Program-made: the position numbers and the translations under genes | Assembly (NCBI GenBank): GCA_013368315.1 | Contig: JAACJM010000181.1 | Span: 1-64,000 of the forward strand | Direction: 5' to 3' | DNA: 64,000 nt | Source of the DNA: Tetrapyrgos nigripes | Lineage: Eukaryota > Basidiomycota > Agaricomycetes > Agaricales > Campanellaceae | Part shown: one piece after another, positions 9,235 through 21,400 of the stretch | Layout of the letters: each line of letters begins with the position of its first letter | Position numbering within the stretch: the stretch's first letter is position 1 | The notes under the pieces: generated by a model | Seen by the model: the letters and a program-made list of their open reading frames with translations, nothing else | Told to the model about the DNA's origin: nothing | Databases searched by the model: none

Positions 9235-10996
9235 TTTAAACTCCCCGAATACCCACCCCCACCCCCACTTCCACTCCCCAACCCAACCCCCAACGGATTA
9301 ATCCCCCCAAACCCATCTCTTCCCCTTGTCCAAGGTGCTCTTTCAGTTCCGAGATTTGATTTACTAAAGCCTTTTTTTAAAGGTTTGAATGGCTTGGGTT
9401 ATTTCTAGGGATATGGAGTTTATGTAGTTGGCCGAAGACGAAGAAGACGCGACGGGGTTTGGTTGTATATGGTTGGCGGAAGATGAAAGTGCGTTTAGGT
9501 GATAACATTGATAACGATGGAGATGGACGTTTCTGGTTCTGGTTCTCCTTGTACTCTTTCTGGTCCAACTCCAGCATTGCCTCTATACCCCCCTCCTCAA
9601 CCAAATCCCCCATCGCACTAGCCGGCAACGGAGGTATAAGCGCAAAAGGAGGTAATGGTGCTAGAGTATCTAATAAAGCGTTGCGTGTTCGTGTCTGTGT
9701 CCGAGTGGGGTGGGTGTTGGTATTGGATTTAGCCGCTTTCTTCGCTTTCTTGACGGTTGGAGAAGTAGACGGCGAAGACGAAAAGCCAACGACTCTGAGA
9801 GTTTACGTCCAATTCTTGAAGTTGATGTAGAAGGGGGTACTAAAGATGGTGCGCTGGCATTGGCATCATGTCCCGCATTCGCAACCACACTACTAAACCT
9901 CGCCGCCGTCTATGAATCACACCTCTCATTCTCCCACAACTCGACTTCTCGCAACTCTGCATTCCAAATTCGATCTCTTAACGAATTTGTTGAGAGAGCG
10001 AGGGTAGCGAGAGGTTTGAGGCGATTTATCAACCCCGATGCTCCCAAGTGAGAACTCGGTAAAGATACATTGACCGTGATGAAAGGTCTTGGACAGAATC
10101 TTAAAGATATCTGAGTAATGGAAGTCGGGATATGTTGAGGGAAGAAAGACCTCGGGGTCAGAGGGACGGGTTTAAGAGGAAGTGAGCGATTTGGGAAAAA
10201 GAAAGCAAGAGGACGGGGAATTGGGAGGGTTAGTGTAGGTGTTGGGGAAGGAGACCATGTCCAGAGATAGTTGGGACGAAGATTAGAAGCGACGTGATGC
10301 TGAAGTTGAAGAAATAGTAAGGATAAATGTGGGTTGGATGATAATACGGGTAATGCAACGCCAAAAAAAAGCGATTAACCGTGCTGGTATGAATGGAGAG
10401 AGGAGTAGGATTGAGGGTATGAGGAGAGTTAGGATGGTGAGGACTGTTGTGGATCCAGGAGAGGATACAGTTGGGATAGCATGCAATGGCTGCGCGTGTA
10501 AACCCATAAGATTCTGTACTTGATAGTCTACACTATCTTCTGAGGGTGGAGGAGAGGCGTCTTGAGTGGTAATGACACCACTGGGGGTGGTAGACGACGT
10601 CGGGGGATGTGGGCGGTAGAAAGCATAATCCACGCCAGTATCACCAATGGCAGAATAAACAATACTTGTGGAAACGTGCATATGAAAGCATAGACGCAGA
10701 GCAGCGCAGTAGGTTTCCATCCCTTCTTCCATGTCATCAACTCTTCTGCTTAAAACAACTCCCCTACGCGGTCCACAAAGCGTTTAAAGTTGATAGTAGT
10801 AATCTGGATGGAAAGAGGGTCCTTGTTGGATAACAAGACTGCTTTGGTGCGTTTGCGACGAGGGTTGTAGCCTGCATCAGGAGTTGGGGAACAATGGCAA
10901 AGGATGTTGGGAGAGATTGGGTGGATTGGGTGGATTGGACGGTAATGACGTCCGTTGTCTCTTTGCGTCTTGTCTTGTTTGCAGTAGATGGTAGCC
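9235..10996 (-). pseudogene. Pex30-type peroxin pseudogene, second partial copy
   Basis: The minus strand carries, from 10890 downward, YNPRRKRTKAVLLSNKDPLSI, FKRFVDRVG, WKKGWKPTA, a membrane helix (CTFPQVLFILPLVILAWIML), a Thr/Ser/Pro-rich linker, VQNLMGLHAQP, another hydrophobic stretch and, near 9350, SNLGTERAPWTRGRDG. It ends at about 9240 in the Pro/Gly-rich linker, with no dysferlin domain. An in-frame stop (ELF-stop) near 10750 marks loss of the FWFQDT segment kept in the copies at 18480 and 51030. The 5' end is separated from its usual ACGCGT pair by the LINE insertion at 10997-11790. Confidence 0.65.
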
Positions 10997-11790
10997 TTTC
11001 GTACCTGATGAGAACGTTGACTGCCCCTGTGGAGAAGCTTTACAGACCCGGGAACATGTCCTATGTGATTGCCCCATTTACGAACCACACCGTGACATAC
11101 TCCGCGGGGCCTCTGAGAACCTCGAGATGCCTGAGCTGCTAGGCACTAAGGACGGTATTGAAGCCCTCACGGAATTCATACAGAAGTCCGGTGCATTTAC
11201 CAAAACCGGAAAACCACTACACCCTCCCAGCCCCCCAACTATCAACCGCTCGATGAGACAGCCCTGATGCTGAACGACGAATACTGGGAAGACCACGGGA
11301 GGTTCTGAACGAGATGTTGTAACGCAAGGCGAAGTCGTTGACGATGAACTTGGGGATTTTGGATAGGACATCCGAACATCCCCGCCCAAATGCTCCCCAC
11401 CTCCAAAACCCTATGCGTGCACGCCTCGGAGTACGAGATCCTTGTTGATGAAGGGGGCTAGTAAAACGCCCGGAGACAAGTTCTTTCTCATCCTCGCTGT
11501 CCCGACCTTATTTCCCTCGGCGCTTTCTCGCCAAACAACCATCCTACAACCAAACACCCCACACCTTCACGCACACACCATGAAACCCCATCACGACCTT
11601 ACAGTTCGGTAAACAACCCAGTCAAACCTAAGTGTGGATGAGGACAGCCTGTCCCGGGACCGGTACTATACCTAGAATACTCAGTTTGTTACATGTTTTA
11701 GTTACTCTACCGGGGCCGCCTGCCCCGACGTCTTGGCCCTTAGTCTGGCCTGCTAGTCGTTAAATAAAGAGGAAAAAAAAAAAAAAAAAA
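10997..11790 (+). mobile_element. 5'-truncated LINE (non-LTR retrotransposon) with poly(A) tail
   Basis: The insert starts in coding sequence and ends in an A-run of about 18 bases. It is flanked by an exact 14-bp direct repeat, AGTAGATGGTAGCC (10983-10996 and 11790-11803). Uninserted copies at 21710-21730 and 54345-54365 have this site once. The coding part (about 10998-11267) gives CPCGEALQTREHVLCDCPIYE, a CCHC-like zinc-binding motif, followed by a helical stretch ending SGAFTKTGKPL. This is the usual C-terminus of LINE reverse-transcriptase proteins in fungi. Target-primed reverse transcription explains the truncation, tail and duplication. The 3'UTR (11268-11770) has no open frame. Confidence 0.85.
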
Positions 11791-11816
11791 GTAGATGGTA
11801 GCCATGATTATCTAAT

Positions 11817-11835
11817 ACGCGTTTCTTCGACGCGT
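11817..11835. promoter_or_regulatory. Paired ACGCGT boxes upstream of NLR1
   Basis: ACGCGT at 11817-11822 and 11830-11835 with the TTTCTTCG spacer, about 290 bp before the NLR1 start. It lies just right of the LINE insertion, which moved it away from the pex30 copy it normally adjoins. Confidence 0.5.
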
Positions 11836-12121
11836 CCAATTCTTCTGAAACCGTACTATGTGCATTGAGAAAAGTTGTCCGAAGACAAGAGCCCTTTCCA
11901 TGATTCATGGCTGCAGTCTACTGCAACCAAGCAATTCCTCCAGCGATCCTTTGAACGGGTATCGTAGCAGTCACACTCTTTGCAAGCAAGTGGCATGATC
12001 ACATTAGCGCTCTGTTACAGCTTCTGGATGCCTTTTTAGCCAATCAGCCCTAGGCGCTCATCTATCTTCTTCTCGACTCTGTGATAGCTGCCAGTCGCCG
12101 GCAGACTGAGAGTCGATATCG

Positions 12122-14991
12122 ATGTCAGGCAGCTCTAGTGAAGCGTGGCGAGGAGCTCACTCGGCTAGGCAACCGCAATCACGTCGTAGAGGTCCAGAAG
12201 AAGATTGGAATCACAGCAGAACTGGAAGAGAAGTTCGGCCACGTCAACTGGAGAGTGCCAACCAACGCCCAGCTGCTCAAGCTCTGTTTGCAAATTCGCA
12301 CCACAACTCGTTCTCCCATTCTCCCATAAATGTTTTTGGAGGTGATCAAATCAACACCTCTGTTAAAGATTCAGAAGACGGTAAGTCATTACTTCTTCTC
12401 TAAAGCATACATCCTCATTTTGTGGCTCCTCTTTTAGGTTTAAAGCTCTTATATGGGACTATCGCTCACGTTGGCGCGTTCCATGATTCCGAAACTCGTT
12501 ATCCACCTCCCAAATGCCATCCCGAAACGCGAACGGCCGTCTTATTGGATATCTCTTCTTGGATAAGGGGTGCGCAGGTGGGGGCCCGGGTTCATTGGTT
12601 ATATGATCCAGCAGGTGCAGGAAGAGGTGCAGAGGCAGAGACCCCAGTTCATTGGCTATATGGTCCAGCAGGTGCAGGAAAGTCTGCCATTGCTCAGACT
12701 TTGGCGGAGAGAGAGCAACGCAATCATTTGGCAGCCAGCTTTTTTTTCTCCCGCTCAGACCCTTCCAGAAATAATCCAAAGTCTCTGATCATGGTCATTT
12801 CGTACTGTCTCGCCATCTGGTGCAGAAACATCCAGTTGCGAGCTGCTATCGATGATGCTGTCAAAACACAGCCTGCCATCCTTGGATCTGCCATCGAACA
12901 GCAGTTCCAAGAACTCGTTGTCAAGCCCTTCGGAGCCATTCCAAAGGAAAGCTGGGAGACGCTGCCAAGAGTCGTGATCATAGATGGTCTTGACGAATGC
13001 TTGGGTAGCGATTCCCAGCGGAGAGTCCTGACCACGCTCTTTGGCGGACTGGGGAACCAGACGCCTCTTCGTTTCCTCATTGCCAGCCGGCCAGAACCAG
13101 TGATTCGAGACTTCTTTGGTCAACTTCCCCACCGTGGTATCACGGCTCGTACGGAGCTCAGTGATGATTACTTCACTTCACGGGACATCGAGGTCTATCT
13201 TCGCGATGGTTTCAAAGCCATCGTGGAGGAATCTCACTCAGACGTAATGGCTCATATCGCTCTTCCTTGGCCTCCAATTGGTGTCATTCATGACCTCGTC
13301 CAGCGGGCTTCAGGCCAGTTTATTTACGCCTCAACAGTCCTCAAGTATGTTGGGGAAGAGTACTCCCTTCCTGTAGAGCGACTGGAGTTGGTGCTTGGTT
13401 TGCCTTTGGGTGATCCTGATGCCTTCTCTGAGCTTGATGTCCTCTATTGGCAAATATTATCGTCCAATCGTAACAAGCCCAGGGTCATACAAATCCTAGG
13501 GACAATGCTTGTAATTGAGGATATCCGTTCAGAGCGATGGGTGGAATTGGAGCTTACTGAATGTTGGCGTTATCCCATCGATGACCGGAAGGTGATTGAC
13601 ATAGTGGAACAGCTGCTTTCTCTGCCCACCGGAGCAGTCACGGTATCACTGCGAGGAATGCACTCGGTCTTGCGTATTGACAGCGGATTTGTTGAGTTCC
13701 GCCATAAATCATTTCGGGATTTTTTGTTCGATGCACGTCGTTCAGGTGAATATTTCATTGATAAAGCACTAGTTCACGAGCAATTGGCACGGGTCTGTAT
13801 GAAGAAAACCAACGATTCGTCTCCCTCGTAGGTATCATTCCTAGGACCTGGCAGTCGCTCTCACTGATATTTTCGCACACTTTACAGATTGCGAAGCTAT
13901 GCCAAGTATAATTGCCTGAAGCACATACATCTTGCGAAAAGTACGACTGATCTAGTCACCGAGCTGCAGTGCTTCAATTTCTGTGACACAATTGAATGGT
14001 ATTTGAGAACATGGTCTTTGGAATACTGGTTTCAACCCACGCCCCTCTATGTCTCCCAGTCTATTTCAGTTTGTCAGAAGTATGCCAAAGTGAGTCAGGG
14101 CAAACTTACCTTTTCCCAAAGCTAATAGAGCTATTTCAGGTTTTAGAGTCACATCAGATCAAGACCTTGTCAGATTCTCTTCAACTCGGTATCTATGTCG
14201 CTGACACAGATAGAAGAGAATTATCCAAGGAATTTTTCTCAGACCTTGAATTACTATTTGCTCTCGCAATGGATTGCCATTATGCACCTCTCAATGCACT
14301 TTTTCCTCATAACACTCCCAGCAACGTTGACATCCTAGCCAGTCTTGGCTGCACCATCTCTTACCTGCCTATGAAGGAGATTTTCCTATGTCTTGACCCT
14401 CACCTCCATTCACATTCCCATTCCACAGCTTCAAGTTCTTCCAACCCCATATGGCATTTCATCAATTTCAAGAGAGGACACAGCAGACTAGCCAAACATT
14501 GCCTGAGGACTATCAGACTCAATTCCTGCATCAAACTTGAAGATCCTACGCACTACTTGATTTTGAGCCTGTACAGCAGCTTCTATGGTTGTATGTATGC
14601 TCAGTCAAGAATGTCTGAACTACTTCACCACTCTCCTCTTGACGTGGAACTTCAACATGAGCTGAAAAAGACAATACCATATTTAAATGGAACGAAAGAG
14701 TTGCGTAAGGTCCTTCTTTGGCTGCAAGTAAGTACCACAGTGCTCTATCTATATGCTATGTAGGTCGCCTGGCTAATATAATGAGTGTAGGACTTTCCAG
14801 ATGACCAGAGGGACATCCCAATGGAAGTCGCAATTCAGGATGTCGAGTGGTCTCAGTTAGTGATGCAGACCTGGCCTTCGACACCAGACTTCTGGGAGGC
14901 TTTTACTGGCTTTTACTGGCTTTTAGCGGAATATGATGCGAGTCCGTCTGTGATAATGAGGGGCAGATTTGGAGACTTGGCACATCGGTAG
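12122..14991 (+). CDS. NACHT-domain NLR-like STAND NTPase 1
   Basis: Five exons (12122-12380, 12438-13827, 13888-14089, 14140-14727, 14791-14991) keep frame across four GT/AG introns and give 879 residues. Residues 1-86 are an Arg/Ser-rich leader ending in the FGGDQIN motif common before fungal NACHT domains. RYPPPKCHPETR (107-118) precedes the P-loop GPAGAGKS (162-169). Walker B is VVIIDGLDEC (265-274) and the sensor region is FLIASRPEP (299-307). A helical region to about 550 is followed by LRSYAKYNCLKH, and residues 618-813 form an unrecognised C-terminal domain. There are no WD40, TPR or ankyrin repeats. A 19-residue tandem copy of the P-loop region (VHWLYDPAGAGRG...) lies just before the true one. 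STAND NTPases of this class act in fungal non-self recognition and programmed cell death; that role here is inferred. The start is the first ATG in frame after a conserved GATATCG. Confidence 0.85.
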
Positions 14992-16424
14992 TATGAAGAC
15001 AGTGCAGCCGTTGCTTTCATTTTTGTTTTTGTTGGTGATGAATGGACTCTGATAGCTACAGAAAAGAGAACAGGAATGTTGATAAAAGAATGATAAAAGC
15101 CTATTCACAACTTTCCTCACGTTCTTCGATAATTTCAGCTCCAGCTCCAAAGCATTCCAGATCTACGACCGTCTTCAACTATTTGAGAATGTCCCGGGTT
15201 CCTGCAATGCTGCCGAAAGCTATCTTGAATTCATCATCCTTTATTCTTCCCCAAGTCCGACGTTTCCCTAGCCATAAAGATTCCCAGTAAGTATTCGCTT
15301 TTTCCTCTCCAAATTCCGAACCATCCATGCTGGACAATGTTGAGTGTTGTGACTTGCGAGTCTGGAGACTGGATACTTAACTGCTTAACTGTCGGTGTCA
15401 GTAGACGTAATTAGTGTCCCGAGGCGATACGGGTATGGTTCAAGACAGGACAAATGGTGACTTCCGAGGGTGGTCCGAAACCTGTGAACAAGTGCCCATC
15501 GTCGACCTCATTTCGTGGGTGACTGGGCGCCTTGTAGATACATGAGTAAGAACATCAAGTAGGAACTCGATGTGCATATTTTAGCGCATACATTTTCATT
15601 TCGTTAGATGCCAGGAAGAGGCGGTGGTGAGCAACGGTGAGAGTACGTGCCCAAGCTTCAAACGTGACGCGCGTCGGGAGGCATCCAAAGACGTACAGAA
15701 CAAAAACGTTTCGCCATTCAATCTTTCTGTCTTAGGTTCTGATTTGGAGTTTTTTTAGCAGTCAGTGTCGCAGAGAGTAGAGCACATATGTACATAGTAT
15801 AGGAGTTGTATAGGAGAAGAATGTACTTAGGTGACAAAGTAATGCTATCTGTCCTTCTGCCACGATGACATCCTAGACTACCGGTCTATGAGGGTTTATG
15901 CGGTCCTTGGGTCAGAGAGAACAGCGGAAGTAAGGATTATCGCCATTGTAGCCATTGGCTGACACTGAGCTTCAAGTTGAGGGATGACTCGCAAGTTCTA
16001 TCGACCATTGGTTCCCCGCTGCAACACCAGAGACACCTTGAAGTTCCGCTCGTGGGCAAGTCATGAGCACTGCCAAGAACTCATCCCCACTATCACGAGT
16101 GTATCAGGACCAGAAAGGAGCCTGAGACAGAATGACCCCGTTATCCCAAAAGATGTTCATAAATCAGTCATCGTTTTAGCGGGATCTGTAGCTTTAGCAG
16201 TGCGTACCTGTGAACAACGTATGTTTACCCCGACCATGCATCAACCAAGCATCAATACTCGACCCATCCTCAAGCAAAACGAGGTAGCCGACAACTTTAC
16301 CCCGCATTAAATGTGACGACCCGACAGAACAGGTTTGTAAGTTTGAGAATTGGTGTTGGCATCACAGTTATCAAAGGTAACAGTGTCGACGCTGCTGTAT
16401 GAGTATCTACACCAGGATTCCCAA
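14992..16424. repeat. Post-NLR spacer, unit 1
   Basis: This holds the same blocks as 1890-3407, in the same order and at near-constant spacing, and ends in the piece shared with the 3' end of the homeodomain pseudogene (about 16310-16410). No conserved frame is visible. Confidence 0.65.
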
Positions 16425-17879
16425 ATCCCTTCCCAAACACACTACCAACAATACTCAAGAAGCTCATGTGGACGACGCACCTCTGAACACGCAACGAAGT
16501 CGAAGAACCTAGTTCTCTGGATAACTCTTCTAACGCTGCGTGAATGATACCCAAATCCACTGCTCGTCGCAGTGCTCCTTCAGCTTCGGCTGCTCCTACC
16601 GCATCTGCCTCTATCTCTGCGTTCAGCCATCCAACTCTTGCAGGCCCAACTTCCGCAGCTCCAGCACCTCCCAGTCCACCTACCCCTGAAGAACTAGCTG
16701 CCCAAGCAACCGCCGAACGTAAATGAAAGTTTATTCAGCATGTCAAGACGTCCGACAGGGAGTTTAATGGGAAGAAACCCTGGTGAGCTCGTTCTTGCCT
16801 TTTTTGCCCTTTTTTTGTGCATCTCCTCACACGTCTTCTTTTCAAGTTTTCAATGCATATGTCTTTCGAGGGTTACATCTTCCGTACATAGACTTTTTTA
16901 CAGCAAAGGCAGAGTCAATCACCGCTAGCAGCTTTGTTCATGTCATCCCTGATCGTTTCAAGAACTCTCCCGTCCTCACTGCCAACCTCACCGGTCCCCC
17001 TAAGAAACTATCCGCTCCCTCCGGCGTCTTGCCCCCCGAAACCTTCAAGTCTATCTCTCCCAAAGACATCCAGCCATATCTTGACGACCAGAATAGTCTT
17101 TTCATCGATATACGGCCTATGCCGCCCACGCTTCTACTTGTCTGCCCAATGCGCTCTCTCTCTCCGTACCTTCTGCATTGCTCAAGCGGCCTCTCTTCCC
17201 ATTGGAACGGCTAGCTACCATGCTCCCTTCTGTCTCTGCCAGAAACAGGTTCAACAAATTGCAGCACACCTGTAGGCTTGTCGTCTACGATGCCGACTCA
17301 TCAGGCACCCAATCTGGGCATCTTCCGGAAGGCAACAATATTCTCGCTCTCCTCCGGAAATTTGCCAATGACTCGGATTCGGCCTACAAGTGCCAGCTGC
17401 TATGGCTCAAAAGTGGTTTGCAGGGCATGTGGAAAGAACGCAGGGACTTGGTCGACACTCGTCCGGTCGATCCAGACGCCGACGATGACGAGACCTCCAC
17501 CTCTGTATGTCCAAACAACTTGCCCATGTCTGCCTTCGGCTCATCGTCGACTTTGTTCTCCTACTCATTCGGTTTTTTCTGCTTATCGAATTCCCTTCCC
17601 TTTACCTCGCACACCTCAGGCTCCACGTTTGCATTCAACGTCTCTGCGATAATGGGATCGCGTATGCTTTTCAACCTTCATAAATCAGTCGATGAAGGAA
17701 TTCTCTCCTCTCAAAGGCTGATTGATATTGATCATTATCTCACTATGTCATGGTCAGAAAGTTGTGATCTAGAGCCTGAAACGGTCTCGAGTCTGAGGGG
17801 CCGGGCTAGGAACGGCCGGGCTAGTCGTAGTGTCGTTTTGGATAGTAGTATAACGGATTTAGATGTCACTGTGGTATAG
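16425..17879 (+). pseudogene. Tyrosine-phosphatase remnant with rhodanese domain, copy 1
   Basis: The start is Ala/Pro/Ser-rich (APAPPSPPTPEELAAQATAE). After a probable intron the plus strand encodes VIPDRFKNSPVL, LPPETFKSISPKDIQPYLDD and NSLFIDIRP. In a shifted frame it continues YAAHASTCLPNALSLSVPS, LLKRPLFPLERLATML, CRLVVYDADSSG, LPEGNNILALLRKFA and WLKSGLQGMWKERRDLVD. This is the rhodanese/CDC25-like module found at the N-terminus of Pyp-type tyrosine phosphatases in basidiomycetes. A one-base loss between IDIRP and YAAHA (about 17118) breaks the frame. The phosphatase catalytic domain (HCSAGxGRS) is absent. A different Ser/Leu-rich C-terminus (KSVDEGILSSQRLIDIDHYL) runs to the stop at 17879. 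Confidence 0.65.
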
Positions 17880-17989
17880 TAGCGTACTCCAATGAACCGG
17901 GGGCTTAGCCAAAGTACGAGATTCAATCATGTTCTATTTCTAATAGGTCATTTCGTAGCTTCGTGAATCCTTTGAGAAAGATAAAAGCA

Positions 17990-18385
17990 TATCTTGAGGC
18001 GCTCAATCAGGGCGTGCAAAATAGGACTTGGACTTGCATTGGACGTCTTTGACAGCGGCGAAATCGCGTGAATTCGTTTCGAGCCAGGAGGGGGTCTGGA
18101 TGGAAAGCTACGTTGAGAACGCGTTCCCAAGAGTACTTAAAACCTATCACCTCAGACAGAAATGAGAATTCTTTTGCATATTGTAGCCGAGCGGGGAAGA
18201 TTTTGGCTCAGGATGGAGCAGATATTAATGTACTGGCAGGGGAAGATAGGTGTCCACTGCATGCAGCAGCATGGCAAGGATTTTTGGACATTGCTGAGTA
18301 TCTTGCAGAGAAAGGAACAGACGCGAATACAGTAAGAGGTCACCTTAGTCTTTGGGACTGCATCGCAAGCAGCAGGATTTCTTAG
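17990..18385 (+). pseudogene. Ankyrin-repeat remnant, copy 2
   Basis: The frame ending at 18385 reads ILAQDGADINVLAGED, then CPLHAAAWQGFLDIAEYLAE and KGTDANTV, which is about one and a half ankyrin repeats (AAxxGxxxIxxxLxxxGADxN pattern). Upstream the matching LLHIVAERG segment is in another frame because bases kept at 4610-4660 are missing here. It lies directly after the phosphatase remnant and before the pex30 copy, as in units 3 and 4. Confidence 0.55.
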
Positions 18386-18479
18386 GGCAACTTGGATGCA
18401 AATATCTATAATCTGCGAGATAACGAAGCGACAGTAAAATACACATGTATGTACAGTAAATAATAACCTGTATGTACAT

Positions 18480-21400
18480 TACTCCGTCATTATAGTTTTA
18501 CATCACTTCCCCCCACCCTCTCATCCCACCAAATCCTCCGAACCCACTTTTTCCTCCTCGTCACAGACCCAGGTAGGGTGTAGGAGAAGGATTTTGCCAG
18601 GCGTCGTTTGTGTAGATGAAGCCGTCTACATGTATAATTTAAAACCGAAGGTTGGAGTCGAAGCGAGACAACGAGGGGGAAAAGGTGTTTCGTCAGTGTC
18701 GTGTCGAGTTAGACAATCAAAATATGCAAATAAAAAACATGGCAAGTGGCAAGTAAAAGGTAAAAAGTGCCATCGACGATTGTATCGGCTGACTGCTGCA
18801 GTCGGGGCGACAGAGAGAGAAATGAAAAGACCGATAGTTCGAAAAAAACAGACGAAAACGAAAAGAAAAAAGATTAAGAACCAAACCCACCTTCATCACC
18901 ACCACACATCCATCCTTTGTCTTCGCCTTGATCGTTAAGCCCACTTCTCCCAGTTCCAGTTCCCCCACCAACCCCAGTTCCCCCCCTTCCCCCAAATGAA
19001 AACCAACATCAACATCAACAGATACCCCAAATACGATGAAGAAGGATATTTCTAATTTACGTTTACGTTCTTGTTGTTCTTGTTCCCATTGTTCTTGTCG
19101 TTCTTCCCGGGATTGTCGGGCTTGGCGGACGTGACTCGGTCCAATCGGTCTAGTACATTTCCGTACTCCAACTTTGAACGTTATATTGAGCCATCTCCCA
19201 GACTTCCGGTTCCCAAAGTCTCCCTCATCTTCCCCACCGTCATCTTCCCCATCCTCACCATCCCCATCCCCATCTTCATCTCCATCTCTACCATCCTCAG
19301 CATCGATGGACAAGGGTGAAGACACTTTATCTTTATCAGTTTTGAAAGCACCCACAGACGACGCCCCAGCCCCAGCCCCAGCATCATAATCAACTCTCCA
19401 ATCTTCCGTTTCTATGAATTTCCATCCTGGAGCGAGGAGAAGGTTAGGTTGCTGCTGTACGAGGGATGAGGATTGAGGTGAGTTGTGTGTTGTGTGTTGT
19501 GGGCGGACGGGGGACGATGTGCGATGTGCGATGTGAGTGCCAGTGCGTTTGTTGTGTGGTGGGAACGACGTGTCATGTCAAGACACAAGACACGACATGA
19601 CAGAGGCCAAAGGGCCGAGGGAAAGGAAAAAGAGTAGAATTGGTCTTGGTCAGTACATGTTTATTGTCACATTAAGGGCGGGGGAAAAAAACAACGAAAC
19701 AACGAACGAAAGACCGAACGAAACTCGAACGAACGAAAACTCATATGTATGTAATAAACACCAAAAAAACTCGAAAAAAACCCCACCTAATCATCCCCGG
19801 CCCCAACGCCGCTGGTCCTGGTCCTGGTCCTGGTCCTGCTTCATACCCACTTCCACTACCACTGTCTTCCTCTACTTCATCGCCATCTCCATGTGCTCCA
19901 GACATCGTTGACATCGTCCTTCTCCTTCCACCCCCACTCGTACCCGTACCCATACTAGTACTCGTATTCCCCGACCCACTCCCCGAAGCAAACCCAACCC
20001 CCAACAGATTAATCCCCCCAAACCCATCTCTTCCCCTCGTCCAAGGTGCTCTTTCAGTTCCGAGATTCGATTTGCTAAAGCCTTTTTTAAAGGTTTGAAT
20101 GGCTTGGGTTATTTCTGGGGATATGGAGTTTATGTGGTTGGCCGAAGATGACGAAGAAGGAAAAGTGCGTTTAGGCGATAACATTGATAACGATGGTCGT
20201 TTCTGGTTCTGGTTCTCCTTGTACTCGCTCTGCTCCGGGACTTTCTGTTCCAACTCGCGCGACATCTCTGTCTCTACACCCCCCTCCTCAACCAAATGCC
20301 CCATCGCACTAGCCAGCAACAGGGGTATAAGCGCAAAGGGGGGTAATGGTGCTAGAGTATTTAATAAAGCGTTGCGTGTCTGAGTGGGGTGTGTGTTGGT
20401 ATTGGTGTTAGTATTGGATTTAGCCGCTTTCTTGGCTTTCTTGACGGTTGGAGAAGTAGACGGCGATGACGAAAAAAGCCAACGACTCTGAGAGTTTCCG
20501 TCCGATTCACGATGCTGATGTAGAAAGGGGTACTAATGGCAGCGAAGTCGACGTGTCGTGAACCGCAGCCGCAACCACACTAGCAAACCTCGCCGCCGTT
20601 TGCGAATCACACTTCTCATTCTCCCACAACTCGACCTCTCAGAACTCTGCACTCCAAATTCGATCTGTTAACGAATTCGTTGAGAGAGCGAGGGTGGTGA
20701 GGGATTTGAGGCGATTTATCAACGCCGGTCCCAAAGACTGCGACATGTGGGAACTCGGTAAAGATACGTTGACTGTGATGAAAGGTCTTGGGTAGAATCT
20801 GAAGGATATTCGGGTAATAGGAACTTTGGGGACGGATTGAGGGAAGAAAGACCTCGGGGTCAGAGGTACGGGTCCAAGAGGAAGTGAACGATTTGGGAAG
20901 AAGAACGCAAGAGGACGGAGAATTGGGAGGGTTAGTGTGGGTGTTGGTGAGGGGGACCATGTCCAGAGATAATTGGACGAAGGCTGGAAGCGACGTAATG
21001 GTGAAGTTGAAGGAATAGTAAGGGTTCGATGATAATACGGGTAATGCAACGCCAAAAAAGGCGATTAGTCGGGTTGGTATGAACGGAGAGAGGAAGAGGA
21101 TTGAGGGTATGAGAGAGTTAGGATGGTGAGGACTGTTGTGGATGTAGGAGAGGATAGAGAGAGTTGGGATAGTATGGGTGTAATGGCTGGATGAGTATCA
21201 GCGTGTAAACCCATAAGATTCTGTATAGCTTGGAGATTTCCTTGATAATCTACACTATCTTCAACGGGTGGAGGAGAGGCGTCTTGAGTGGTAACGACAC
21301 CGCTGGAGGTGGTAGACGACGTCGGGGGATGTGGGCGGTGGAAAGCATAATGCACGCCAGTATTACCAATGGCAGAACAAATAAGACTTGTGGAAACGTG

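Noticed and set aside
12724..13132. Conserved antisense frames (118-125 aa) opposite the NACHT exon in every NLR copy
   Set aside because: They mirror the codon pattern of the conserved sense exon and have no start, intron or promoter signals of their own.
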